DNA of 43,473 nucleotides, from contig JAKUHH010000107.1 of the NCBI GenBank assembly GCA_022701365.1, positions 1 to 43,473 of the forward strand, written 5' to 3'. Below are positions 1-10,874 of the stretch, one piece after another; positions within the stretch are counted from its first letter, which is position 1, and the number at the start of each line of letters is the position of its first letter. Origin of the DNA: Mycocentrospora acerina. Lineage: Eukaryota > Ascomycota > Dothideomycetes > Pleosporales. Below the pieces are notes generated by a model. That model was not told the DNA's origin. It made no database searches and was given only the letters and a program-made list of their open reading frames with translations. A program made the position numbers and the translations under genes.

Positions 1-52
1 TGGACACTTCGGACCCCATTCGGATCACTCTCTTATAACCTGCGTCGTTACA
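1..52 (+). repeat. 3' tip of a Gypsy-family LTR
   Basis: The first 52 bases match the last 52 bases of the 3' LTR of the complete Gypsy element (ending at 42012), with the same terminal CGTCGTTACA. This copy keeps more C and G than either LTR of that element, so it is the least mutated copy of this end in the window. What follows does not resemble the internal sequence after the complete element's 5' LTR, so this is more likely a solo LTR or the right-hand LTR of an element lying off the left edge. Confidence 0.85.
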
Positions 53-639
53 GCTTTAAGGTTTACTATAAATAAAATATAATAAAAGCTTCTAGAAATA
101 GAAGCCTTATTATTATAATAATAATAGCTAAAAGACCTAGAAATACTAGCTAGTCTAACTAGAAAAATTAATAGTATAGCAGAGCTATTTACTTTAATAA
201 TTTAAGTAGCAGCTAATAAATCTATCCTTAAGTTAAAGCTAAGCGTAAGGTTAAAGCCTTAGTAGAGCAAAGAGCTAGTAAATTAGAGGAAACTCTATAG
301 CAAAGCCTTGCAACGCTACTTCTTATACCTTAGTTTAAAAAATAAAATTAAAGCAAATAGGCTGCATAACAGCTATTTAAAAAATATAAAAATAGTAAAA
401 ATAGAGTACTAGAATCTATTTTTATAAAAAGTATAAAGAAAAGATATTTTTAAAGCTATTAATTATATAAAAGAGAGAATAGTTAGAATAGTCTCTTTTT
501 TATAATATACTGCAATAAGAAGAGAGACTCTAGTTATAAAGGAGTTTAGAGAACAGTGTACTGCTTTTAGTACTACACTGTTTTCTAGTCTACCTAGCTC
601 TACAGTCTCTCTAGACTAGACTAACTATAAGCAAAACAA

Positions 640-1640
640 AGCTTAGGCCTAGCCTAAGAAACTAGAAAAAATAGAGGTATATAATGCTATATTTTTTAGC
701 TCTTAGAAAAAGGCTCTTAGTACAGATAAACTGTCTTTTGCAATTATCTAAAAAGCTTATTAAAAATAAACTCTAGAATTTATATTACTATACTAAATTC
801 TATTTACTATAAGCTATTACTCTTAATGCTAGTAATAGGCAATAAGGGTTATATTACCTAAAGCAAATAAAAAGGACTACTTACAACCTAAGTCCTATAG
901 AGTTATATTACTGTTAAACTGCTTAGGCAAAGCATTTAAAAAAATGCTAGCTATAAGGCTTAGCTACCTAGTAGAAACAGGAGATCTCCTTTAGCTTACT
1001 TAAATAGGCAGCAGAAAGCAGAAATTAGCACTAGACACTTGCCTATTACTACAGTTAAAAGTAGAGGCAGGCTAGGCTAGTAAGAAAATTACAAGCCTGC
1101 TATTTCTAGATATTAAAGGAGCCTTTAACTATGTTGCTACTAATTAATTGCTAGCAAAGTATAAGAAATTAAGGCTGCCTTTAGCATTTATTAGGTAGGT
1201 TAAGTATTTTCTAGGTAATAGATTTTTATAACTAAAATTTAATAATAATATATAAGTACTAGAAAGAATTAAGATAGTTATACCTTTAGAGTCTTATATA
1301 TTACCTATCCTCTTTCTAATCTATATTAGAGACATTTATAAGCCTAGGCCTGCTACTTTTAATTTCTCTTATTTAGATAATATAGCAATAAGAGCAATAG
1401 CAACAACAGCAGAAAAAGTAATAGTAATACTAGAAAAATCTGCTAAGGCAATGCTTTTAGAAGTAAAAAAGAGTGCTATTAAATTTAAAGTTTTTAAAAC
1501 AGAGCTCTTATTTGCTAGCAAAAAAAGAATATTAGAAAAAGAAGAGAAGATACTACTAATAGGAAACAATACTATCTATCTTAGCTCTCTAGTTAGGTAG
1601 TTAGGCTTTTTTCTAGATAAAATGTTTTCTTATAAATAAT
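640..1640 (+). pseudogene. LINE reverse transcriptase relic
   Basis: Readable blocks in order are: about 858-960 (KKDYLQPKSYRVILLLNCLG, matching the family pattern around Y..I.LL...GK); about 1097-1140 (LFLDIKGAFNYVA, the family LDIKGAFD block); and 1364-1390 (FSYLDNIAI, the family Y-x-D-D box). In two of these blocks a catalytic or conserved Asp has become Asn. In-frame stops interrupt every block boundary. The polymerase therefore cannot be functional. Assignment to the Tad1-type rather than another LINE clade rests on the block spacing and the downstream RNase H and is moderately certain. Confidence 0.8.
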
Positions 1641-2313
1641 ATATATAAAATAAGGTTGCAATAGCATAACAAGCCTTCTATAGCCTGCAAAGGCTAGGCA
1701 ATATATAAAAAGGCCTTAGTATGCAAGCAACTAGACTGCTATATATTTCTTATATTTAGTCTATTGCAGACTTTAGCACATAATTATAGTAGAAAAAAGG
1801 AAATAAAAGACTGCTACGCTATTAATAAATAATGCAAAACACTGCATTAAGATAAATACTAGGTGCTTTTAAAGGATCTCCTATAAAAGCACTAGAAATA
1901 AAAGTAGTAATCTTACTTTTAGGGATTAAAGCAGAAAAGATATATTAGTAATATGCTTTAAGGCTACTAGCTTTTAGTAGTAACTACCCTATTAAGAAAG
2001 CTATCTGCAGAGAAAAATAATAATAAAAAAATACAAAAAATATATAAAATATAGAAAAATAAACTTAACTTAGCAGGTTAGCTAAAAGGATAGAAAAACA
2101 CTCTAATATAGAGGAAATATTAATTCTACTAGCAAAGCTGTAGAGTAAGCCTGCAGACTCTTATGCTACTATCTATATATCTAAAGAAAATAAAGAAAAG
2201 ACTGTAAAAGCTTACTAAAGCTAGTTACTACAAAAATATAAAAAATAATAATAAAAAAATCAGACAATCCTAAATACTGCTGCTACTGCTAGAAATAGCA
2301 ATAGCAACAGTAT

Positions 2314-2314
<1 letters not shown>

Positions 2315-2350
<36 letters not shown>
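2315..2350 (+). repeat. ACT trinucleotide microsatellite, 12 units
   Basis: Twelve uninterrupted ACT triplets lie just upstream of the LINE RNase H relic. Read in the element's frame this would have been a short homopolymeric spacer between RT and RNase H. The array is perfect although the surroundings are heavily mutated; ACT lacks CpA and TpG, so RIP would leave it alone. Confidence 0.95.
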
Positions 2351-2351
<1 letters not shown>

Positions 2352-2359
2352 GGTTAGCT

Positions 2360-2790
2360 TAACCTATCTTGCTATACATAGATAGGTCAAAATAGAGAGA
2401 AGAGACTGCAGCAGGCTATTATTAAATAGACCTGCTAAGCCTTAATTACCTGCAGGCAAAAAGCTACAACCTAGGACAAGGCCTAGAAATAATAGATACT
2501 AAGCTATATGCTATATTTAGAGCGCTAAGCAACTTAGAACTGCAAGAGCTTTTTGCAGAAACTATCTATATTTTTATAGACAGCTAAGCAGCTTAAAAAA
2601 GACTGCAAAGCACTGCATTAAAAGGAGGATAAAAAATTAGCTATCTAATTACTAAGCTGTATAAGACACTAGTATAATAAGAAAATAGAGTAGATTTTAA
2701 GTAGATTCTAGTCTACTAAAAATTTAAAAGAAATAACTATGCTAACAGGCTAGCTAAGGCAGGCCTAAAACACATAAAAACAGAAGAGGC
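2360..2790 (+). pseudogene. LINE RNase H domain relic
   Basis: At about 2368-2385 the sequence reads LLYIDRSK, corresponding to the RNase H box Y-x-D-G-S. The Gly is changed to Arg by a G-to-A change at a TpG site. At about 2735-2770 the block YANRLAKAG corresponds to the family N-x-x-A-D-x-x-A segment. Stops lie between them. An RNase H domain downstream of the RT is typical of fungal Tad1-like LINEs. Confidence 0.7.
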
Positions 2791-3280
2791 TGCTACTACT
2801 TTAAGCTATCTAAATAGAAAGCTAAAGATAAAATAACCTTATAATAGTAAGAGAGCTAGTAATAAGCTAAAGAAAAAGAAAGAAGTAAAAGCTATAATAG
2901 TAATACTAAAGCACAACCTAAGTTTACTCTTAAAGCTAAGCTTTTACTATTTCCTAAGTAAATTACAGCAGCTTACTATTAGCTAAAGCTAAAGAAAGGC
3001 TTTTTTAAAGTATTTCCTAGAGTAGTAAGTAAAAATAAAAAAAAAGCATGTTTTAGTAGCTGCAATGTGTTGTAAACACCTATACACCTGCTTTTATATT
3101 ATAAATACTATAATCTAGAAAGAAAATAAATGCAGAAAGATATAGGTAGGCTAATATTAGCTGCTATCTTTAACACTAAAGCAAGGTAAACAGCACTGCT
3201 TAAGTTTCTGCAAAAAACAGAAATAGCAACAGCTAGGTAGCTGCTAGCTGCAGGAGCTCTAGACTAGAAGATATTACAAT

Positions 3281-3530
3281 GTGCAACAGGGGCCTAGCAA
3301 TAGGCCTCTGCAACGCGCAACAGGGGGCTAGCAATAGCCTACAAACAACGTGCAACAGGGGCCTAGCAACAGACCTCTGCAACGCGCAACAGGGGGCCAC
3401 CAACAGGCCACGACAACGCGCAACAGGGGCCTAGCAATAGGCCTCTGCAACGCGCAACAGGGGGCTAGCAATAGCCTGCAAACAACGTGCAACAGGGGCC
3501 TAGCAACAGGCCTCTACAACACACAAAAAC
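3281..3530 (+). repeat. GC-rich minisatellite in LINE 3' region, 68-69 bp period
   Basis: Units begin at 3281, 3350, 3418 and 3487, each opening with GTGCAACAGGGGCC or GCGCAACAGGGGCC, giving three full copies and a partial fourth. Each unit is itself two related halves. The tract keeps many CpA sites and is far richer in GC than the rest of the LINE. A shorter version is present at about 25528-25625 in the second LINE copy, so the array belongs to the element. Confidence 0.9.
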
Positions 3531-4428
3531 AACAAATAGCAACAGCCTAGATAGCTGCCTGCTGCAGGAGCCTTGACCTAAAGGCCTACTACAACAAAAT
3601 AGACCTGCTTTAGAATAACATATTATTAGCAAGCTACGTAGTGAGAGCACTACTACTGTTTTACTAGGCTTCTAGGGCTCTAGAAAAAGAGAGCTTAGCC
3701 TAGAAGGAAAAACAGCGCCTTATAGACTAACGTCTGCATAGGCATTATTATATTTAGTCTAGCTAGATAGAAAGATTAATGCAATATAAATGAAGAAAAT
3801 AAAAAAAAAAAGTCGTTCTTAGTCTCTCTACACCTGCTGCAGCATGCTAGAGCCTAGCAGCTAAGGCCTTTGTGCTTTTCTCTGTAACAATTTTTACAAG
3901 TGATTTGCTAAGCAGTCTCTTACTAAAGTTTAAACATTATCTTTAGATTTTTTATTAATGCTCTATGAATTTAAATTTACTTATTCTTACTTTTTCTGTT
4001 CTTTAAAACCAGGTTACAAAGATAATTAAAAAGTAATTAAATTAACTATTAGCTTTGTAGTCATAATAAAGCTTTTTATCTCTTAAAGAAGTAATTAAAC
4101 ATTCTTTTATTTATAATTTGGACTTAGATATTTTGCTACTATATTTAAGGCTTTGCAACATCTTTTCATAATATTACAGACATTTTTTTTTTCATTCGAA
4201 CAAAAGTGGCAATTCAGAAACTGGGACATAGAGCAGTTACTAACCGCAGCTTCCTACTTAGTAAAAGATACTGCATCAGTTTGTCTAGATTTAGAAGATG
4301 TTCATCACTGTTAAGGTATTGTTTTCTTGCAAATTGATGGGTTGTGAGAATCATAAAGTTACTATAACGAGATTTAAGATAAGACGTAGTTTTTTAAAGA
4401 TTATCTAGATGCTAATTAGTAGAGTATA

Positions 4429-4492
4429 TTACATTTAATACTTTAGGCATGAATTCTCGGCAATTTGTTTGTCAAGACAGTATTAAATGTAA
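4429..4492. repeat. perfect 14-bp inverted repeat, 36-bp loop
   Basis: TTACATTTAATACT at 4429-4442 is exactly matched in reverse complement at 4479-4492. No transposon ends or target duplication were seen around it. It may be a hairpin or a chance palindrome in AT-rich DNA. Confidence 0.7.
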
Positions 4493-5043
4493 AATTTCAC
4501 CTTGCTGTCACACAACATGACACAGTCAAAAATATAAATAATAAAGCTCTCGACTGCCTGATTTTGCACACCCTGAAATTGTGTAAAATGCAAGTGTGAC
4601 GTACGGTATCTGCTTGCAACAATAGCACTTTTAATAAATCTCTAGACACTATGAAACAAATTTAGGCTTCTTATTTTGTGCATTAAAGCGATATCAGAGA
4701 TGCCGCTTATGTTTTCAGACAAGGAAGTCCACAAGATGACGATAGTTGAAATAGGAATAGGCAAGTTTTTCCGCCAAGACACAACCAAAAAGGTAGGAGG
4801 GAATGACGTGAGTGAAAATAAGAAAAACTACTAGCGGCGGAATTTGTTCACTTAAGAGCTAGTTCATAAAAATACAACAATAGGCTAAACTAAACTCTAT
4901 TATTCTTGGCGGAAATAAAGTTCGAAATAAGTTAGTTGTAGAGGCGCGTAGCCTACTAAAATTTAATTGTTTGACCATCTACTGTCTTCAAGTAGCTAAA
5001 TGATTTTTGATTCTTTGTAATCTCATTTTAATTGAAAACTAAA

Positions 5044-5051
5044 TATAAAAG
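5044..5051 (+). promoter_or_regulatory. candidate TATA box for the isochorismatase-like gene
   Basis: TATAAAAG lies about 120 bp upstream of the ATG at 5170, a plausible distance for a fungal core promoter. AT-rich surroundings make chance occurrence possible. Confidence 0.4.
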
Positions 5052-5169
5052 CACGCAGGATATTTTTGTAATAATACAAAATATAAATGCTCTTAGCTGA
5101 TGTTGATACGAACTGATAAAATCACGACTTTAAACCCCAAACTCTACCTCACAAATCTGGTTCTTCATC

Positions 5170-5745
5170 ATGACAACCTCATTTCGTCAACTTCTCGGTA
5201 TCGCATCATCGACTGCGTCCCCCTCTGATTCTGTTCTACTCGTCATCGACGCTCAAAACGAGTACGCGGCCGGTTTGCTTACTGTGACCAACGCCGAAAC
5301 AAGCGGCAGGGTTATTGCTTCCCTACTTGACAAATATCGCGCAGCCAATGGCAAGATTGTGCACATCTTGCATAAAACACCTGAAGGCGCGCCTATATTC
5401 ACACCTGGCACAACCTTAGCTGAAGAATTTCGGGATCTTAAGGCAAAAGATGGCGAAGAGGTGATTTGGAAGTTACATCCAGGCTCTTTTGCCGACACAA
5501 ACCTTGAGGACATTTTAAAGTCATGGGGAATTAAGAAACTTGTTATCACTGGATATATGGCGCATGTTTGTGTCAGTACGACAGTCAGGCAGGCGAGCCA
5601 AAGGGGTTATGATGTGCTGGTGGTAGAGGATGCAATCGGAGACCGAGATATTCCAGGTGTAGGGGGAGAGGAAGTTACTAGAGTTGTGTTGGCGGAATTG
5701 GCGGATGTGTTTGCTACAGTTGTCAATAGCGAAGACATTATTTAA
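5170..5745 (+). CDS. isochorismatase-like cysteine hydrolase
   Basis: Single-exon gene of 191 residues, the usual length for this family. The fold's three catalytic residues are all in place: Asp27 in VIDAQNEY, Lys101 in IWKLHPGSF and Cys134 in GYMAHVCVSTTVRQ. The protein has no signal peptide or membrane segment, so it is probably cytosolic. Family members hydrolyse isochorismate, nicotinamide or other amides and related small molecules. The exact substrate cannot be read from sequence. Asp and Cys contexts resemble the general cysteine hydrolase group rather than a dedicated nicotinamidase. The ATG at 5170 is the first in frame and has an A-rich, favourable context (CATCATGAC). It converges with the NmrA-like gene at 7014-7975. 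GC content is normal and there is no RIP damage. Confidence 0.9.
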   Translation: MTTSFRQLLGIASSTASPSDSVLLVIDAQNEYAAGLLTVTNAETSGRVIASLLDKYRAANGKIVHILHKTPEGAPIFTPGTTLAEEFRDLKAKDGEEVIWKLHPGSFADTNLEDILKSWGIKKLVITGYMAHVCVSTTVRQASQRGYDVLVVEDAIGDRDIPGVGGEEVTRVVLAELADVFATVVNSEDII

Positions 5746-7013
5746 AGAGAGGCACATCGTTGTCTCAAACTAGTCTTACTATTTGAGCAGCGTCTGGTGG
5801 ACTGAAGTGATGTTGAAGCAACAAAGGTCTTGCTCCAGGAAAACACAGTTTATCTACTAGGTACCGCTCATGCCTTTTATGCAGTGGTCCGAGATACTCA
5901 AAAAGATCTAATAAAGAATAAAGAAAAAGTGATGTAAGCCTTACTCATGTAAATACTTCTTCAATTGCCTATATCCTTGATTTTCTTTTATCTCACGTCC
6001 TAGAGCGTCTAAATTCTGTTCTCTGAGTCTGAATTACTTTTTTCTCCTTGTAGCATCATTGTCTACAAATATATCCTAGCAACATGTCGTTTTTTAAATC
6101 CCAAAAGTAGGGCACCGCTCCTGCAAAAAGAAAACGAGACAATAACTGAGGTAATTGCCGTTATAACCACTATCACAGAGCTTGTCCCAGATAAGTGACC
6201 ACTTAACTAAGCAAATCTTGAAGTTGTCACGTGTTATAAATGTTTAAATTTCGTATCAGAGGATATTTGTTTCCAAGGCTTCTTTGCCCTTAACCAACGG
6301 CACTACTTCACCGACGACGAGAAAATATATGACTCGATCCAAGATTAATTTGATATGAAGATTGTAAACGCTACAGCATAATTAAAGACAAAGTGTACAG
6401 CGTTCATGTCGTTAGTGATCTCTTCACAGCTGTTGATGTGCAGTTGCTGTCAGGACACGACTCTATCTCACTGTGCCATGCAAGCCAAAAGGTACTATGA
6501 ATTTTGATCTGATAGATCACAAGTTAGGACAGTACATTCCGCTTTGTGAAAGCCAACCATGCTCTACTAAATACTCTAAAATGAGAATTTTAACATTTAA
6601 GTGAATTTTAAAGAATGTATAAGCCTGTAACAAAAAGTTATCAATATCGAAAACATTAGTCATACTGCAACCTAACAATTACAGTAACCTTCTTGCTGCT
6701 GCCGTTAAAAGGTCTTCTATTGTAAGAAGGGAAAAATGTTTATTTTCGTTGTATCAGAATATAAGAACTCAAACACCAGCCACTCGATTATGGAAGAAGT
6801 TAACACTAGTGTGTGACACCTAGATATTTAACAGTCAGGTGTGCCTTCAGGCATTGATTTCTTATGTCACACTAACTCTAATGCAATACTGTCCAATAAT
6901 TGCATCATTTTTCATGACATTCGAAGATTTGAATCCCACTTCATCTACATACACAACCTTAAGATAATCGCTATTCCACACCTTTATAAGCGACGCTTAT
7001 ATCTCACATTTCA
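5746..7013. other. intergenic between convergent genes, nothing recognised
   Basis: About 1.27 kb separating the 3' ends of the isochorismatase-like and NmrA-like genes. Composition is moderately AT-rich. No ORF of convincing quality, repeat or transposon end was recognised; short plus-strand ORF fragments at its right end are shadows of the minus-strand gene. Confidence 0.6.
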
Positions 7014-7975
7014 CTACCTTTTATTCTTCTCTGCGGCAATTTCCTTAATCATCTTTCGTACTTCCTCATCGTTCATTTTCTTCACGCCCAGCAGCTCATT
7101 GTCGTCCTGCTGTTCCCAACGTGGGGAGTAGATAGTACACGACCATCGAATCATATCCCCAATAACCTGCATATTGACGTTGCCAGATAGCATGCTTTCT
7201 GTTGCGTCTCTCAGTGCAGCATCTTTATTCTCAGTTGATTCCTCCCAGCCGTCGGCCCCCAAACATTCCTTAGCGAGCTCAACCATCTGCTTCTGACTCT
7301 TTTTAATATTCGAAATATAACAAGACCTATTTTTTGTTTCTTGAGGCTTCAAAAGAACATTCACGACAGCAGTACTGACTGACAAAAGATGCGTCCATGG
7401 GAATACGTCAGTGCCGTCATTGAGATACTGAACCTTCTTGTCGAAAATATTAATGTTGATGAAACCAGTCCGTAAATTCCAGTCTAAGAATGCCGAGTTA
7501 GAGATGGTCGTGTATGTGATCTTTCCCTCAATAGCCAGCTTCTTTAGATGATCAAACACCTGATTCTTTCCTTGGAAAACGAGTGGGGAGCGAGCTTCCG
7601 CACTTTGAGGATCGACGCTAAATTCGCCAGGGATAACCCGGTGCACGCCTGCAGCGACCGCAGCGTTAATGAAGCGCATGCTTAGTGAGGGGTCCGGGCC
7701 AGATGTAGCGTCGACTAGAGCATCTTGACCGCGCAATGCTTCAGTGATGGCATCGACAGAGTCGGTATTTACAACCTTAACGGATACGCCTAAGGGGACA
7801 GATTGGCCCTCCTTACGAGCAATGATTGTAATATTGAAGTGGCCAGAGCTGCCAAGACTTTTCAAGATTGCAGATCCTAGACTGCCGGTTGCCTATGGTA
7901 TGTCAATAGCTAATCTCTGCGTTAACACAGTATACTTACACCTGAAAGTGCGACATTTTTGATAACTTGAGACAT
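7014..7975 (-). CDS. NmrA-like / isoflavone reductase-like NAD(P)-binding protein, 2 exons
   Basis: Exon 1 is 7975-7940 (MSQVIKNVALSG), then a 47-bp intron 7939-7893 (GTAAGT donor, ATAG acceptor), then exon 2 7892-7014, giving 304 residues. Joining the exons restores the dinucleotide-binding motif G12-A-T-G15-S-L-G18, which is cut in two if only the long ORF is considered. Arg38 in IIARKEG fits the NADP-phosphate contact of atypical short-chain reductases. VIPGEFSVD (about 99-106) and Lys121 in FQGKNQ match the isoflavone-reductase/PCBER-like branch. These proteins either reduce small aromatic substrates or act as NADP sensors; the sequence does not decide which. It is cytosolic by lack of signals. 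The gene is intact and has no RIP damage. It converges with the hydrolase gene at 5170. Confidence 0.9.
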
Positions 7976-9102
7976 TTTTCCACAACTTGAGAATAGCCTA
8001 AAGTTATTGAAATAGAAATCGTGAACTAAATATATTGAAAAAAATTCTTCGAGAGTCTTTGCTTCAAAGGGTGAATTGGAAGAGATGGGTCTGAATTCAA
8101 GTCACAGGTTCCGCAGGTCCCTTTTAAACAAGAAAAATAAATGAGATATTACAAGTTATCCTTAAAGATGTCTCCGCAACATAGCCGTTTACAACGTTGA
8201 ATTTGTCACATTTGTCATGTAGTCGGAAGCATTCCTCGAAAACTGACAAATCAAAAAGTGATAATATATAACAGAGCCGAATCGGCCCTTTGTTATTTCA
8301 GCTTTCACATAGCATGACGCTATTCCGAAAAAGGAATCTTGGCGGGTTATGTTACCTGGAAGGCGGCTGTATGTCAGGTAACAGTAAGAGATAACCTCAG
8401 CTGACGTGGGCCTAGCCCTCTTAAGCTTGCTCTATTAAGATGCAATTTTTAAAATTGCGTTAAACAAAATAAATAAAAAACTTAAAAAATTTTTTTTTTT
8501 ATATTATAACATAGAATTCTTAGTATATATGTAAACAAAACTTTACTTAAGTTTAAATTGTATAAATACTTGTTTTAAAAAATTTAAATTTAATTTAAAA
8601 GGCTATTTGAAAACTTGCTATAGACATTGCTTTTTTTTTTAATTAGAGTTATATTAAAGATGCTTTTTTTAAAGAATAACAGATTTTTTATATCTAAAGA
8701 TAAAAAGAACTTAAAAAAAATTAAAATCTATATATGCATTTTAATAATTTATATTAATTTGTTAATTACAGTATTTTAAACATTTATCTTAGATTTTTAT
8801 TCTTAGATTGCTAAGAAAATATACTCTAAGTATAATTATAAAAGCTAAAGTATTTTAAAAGCTCTTAAAAACTAGTAATTTAAAAGTTTTAGGTTATACT
8901 TAGGTTAAAATTATTTCTTTAAAGATAGAGCATAAGACTTATTTAATACAATTAGAAATAATAAAATAAGAAAAATAAAGGGTTAAATTGTATTAAACTA
9001 AGATTTTTTAGATTAGAAATTAGAACAAAGTTATTTCCTTTATACAGCAACTTATTCTAGCATAAGTATTCTGTTATTCTTAGATACATATGTTATCCTT
9101 AG
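7976..9102. other. upstream region of NmrA-like gene and entry into AT-rich block
   Basis: From 7976 to about 8430 composition is balanced and would hold the NmrA-like promoter; a short dyad (8350-8383) is the only structure seen. From about 8440 the sequence turns sharply AT-rich with no readable frames, consistent with RIP-degraded repeat DNA, up to the solo LTR at 9103. Confidence 0.6.
8350..8383. promoter_or_regulatory. 9-bp dyad TGTTACCTG / CAGGTAACA
   Basis: TGTTACCTG (8350-8358) is perfectly complementary to CAGGTAACA (8375-8383). It lies about 375 bp upstream of the NmrA-like start. It could be an operator-like site for a dimeric regulator or a relic of a transposon end; neither can be decided. 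Confidence 0.3.
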
Positions 9103-9389
9103 TGTAACGACACAAATTATATAAGAGTAATCTAAATAGGGTCTAAAGTGCTTACTACAAGGCATATAGGAGTGCTAGGAATAGAGGGTAAACTAAAGAT
9201 ACTATTCTCTACACCTATAAGTCTTCTATAAAAGGATACAGAAAAACTACTCTATAAAGCTTTATAGCCTGCAACTTTATATACCTCTTTCTAAGATTGC
9301 TATCTAGGGCAAGTATAAAACAGGTGGCTATCAGATAGGTGTCAGCTAATTCAGGGGTAATAATAGGATGTGGCGTTGTAAACGTTACA
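9103..9389 (-). repeat. solo LTR of the Gypsy family, reverse orientation
   Basis: The reverse complement aligns along its whole length with the LTRs at 34574-34861 and 41725-42012, beginning TGTAACGT and ending TCGTTACA. There is no internal element sequence on either side. The flanking five bases (CTTAG and GCACT) do not match, so no target duplication survives. Confidence 0.85.
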
Positions 9390-10874
9390 GCACTGTTATT
9401 CTTTTTTAGACTAAGATCTCTTTGCTATAGCCTTATAAGCTTAAGAAAAAAGAATTATTACTTTTACTACATTGCATATGTAATTATAAAAATATAAATA
9501 TATATTTTTAATTATAGTAAGCCTTTTAGTTGATGTTTTTGTTGTAGGAAGCTTTGTTTCTATTCCTTTCTTTGTTATTCTAGAAAAACATTAGTAAAGC
9601 TATTTACTGTACTTTAGTATTATAGATAGTAGTTATTATATCTCTGCCTACTTCTTTTAATTTTTTTAAAATTTCTTTTCTTATAGTAACTATTGTAAAA
9701 GAGAGGATACTTTAAGATTTATAAAGAGCATTAATTATAGAGTTATAGGTACTTCTTTTCCTTAATTATTACTTTAGAAAATTTAATAAGAGGATTTCTG
9801 TAGCTTGATTATGTTGTAAGATATTTAAATCTCCTTACAAAGTATTAAGGCTTAACTTCAAGGAGGAATTAAGGTTGCCTTTTAGTATTACTGCTATAGC
9901 TTTTATCTCTATGTTTGTTTTAACTTCTTCCTGTTATATTTTCTAATATAAAAAAGTGTTATTTTAAAGATTATGTTTAAATTTATTTAAGAGTTAAAAT
10001 TTTTCTTTTTTTTTTTAATTTCTTAAAACCTGCATTTATTAACCTATTAGTATAGATATTTCCTTTAAACTATTTAAAATCTTTTAATCTACTTAAAGTT
10101 AATATTACTACATCTTTAGACTAGTAATCTGCACAGGCTACTAATATAATAGCTAACTATGTGCCTGTCTTAATTAACATATTTAGAGGCTTTAAAAAAA
10201 ATTATTTAATTAAGTTTAATTTTTATTTCTATTTTCTAAAATACTAGAATTTAATAGGAAATAAAAGTTTTTAATAGAAAATGTTATACAAATTCTAAAA
10301 GTAAACTTAAGATATAGTAATAACCTTTTTTACATATTTACATCTAATGTAGAAGAGATATTAATTTAAAATTAAGTGCGTAAACCTAATTAGAAAAAAC
10401 TTTAGAGTTTAATAATTTAAATTCTTGTAGAAAAGAAAGAATAATAATTATTTAATAAAAGAAAGCTTTTAAAGAAATTAACAATAGAAGGAAATTTAGA
10501 ATCCTAAATAATAGGTAGAATAGTAAAGTAATAGCTTAGATATTTTTCTATTTAATTAGAAGAAAGAATACTACAGGATTAGATATAGACTATTAGACTA
10601 TTATTTCTATAAAAAAGTAAGAAACTACTTTAAATAGTAAAATATTCTTAGTAAATAAATAATTATTTGAATAAATAAATAGAATTAATTGTATAAATAT
10701 AACATTATTACTAGTAATATTTTAAATAAAAGCCTCTTAAATTAAAAGATAAAAACCTAGACACTAATATAAAGTATACTTCTATATTTATTTTATTTAC
10801 TTTGTATAACAATTTTAGATGTTACATCTCAAATTCTGACTATGCGCTTTAGTAGGTTGTCTGAGCTCAACTGA
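9390..10874. other. AT-rich RIP-degraded DNA, nothing recognised
   Basis: About 1.5 kb of very AT-rich sequence with short poly-A/T runs and no readable frames. It probably is old repeat DNA, but no domain or terminal repeat could be recognised. Composition becomes balanced again at about 10830. Confidence 0.6.

Larger units (their letters stand above)
53..3811 (+). mobile_element. RIP-degraded Tad1-like non-LTR retrotransposon (LINE), 5' incomplete
   Basis: A LINE relic read on the plus strand, with reverse transcriptase (about 640-1640) and RNase H (about 2360-2790) relics in the order usual for fungal Tad1 elements. It ends in an A-rich tail at about 3791-3811. All frames are closed by many TAA/TAG stops, CpA is depleted and TpA abundant, which is the RIP pattern. 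A second copy of its 3' end lies at 25528-25906 with the same A-rich terminus, which fixes the 3' boundary. No apurinic endonuclease or ORF1 was recognised, so the 5' part is missing or unreadable. The left boundary is uncertain, because the element abuts an LTR tip at 52. Confidence 0.85.
3812..5169. other. intergenic, AT-rich, no gene recognised
   Basis: No coding region or transposon domain could be read here. The stretch contains a perfect 14-bp inverted repeat (4429-4442 and 4479-4492), reported separately, and grades from the AT-rich LINE side to more balanced composition near the next gene. Confidence 0.6.

Noticed and set aside
3350..3550. ORF inside the minisatellite, and a CRISPR-like look of regular repeats
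   Set aside because: The period is a LINE 3' tandem array with 68-69 bp units and no distinct spacers; the ORF is a by-product of the repeat, and the genome is eukaryotic.
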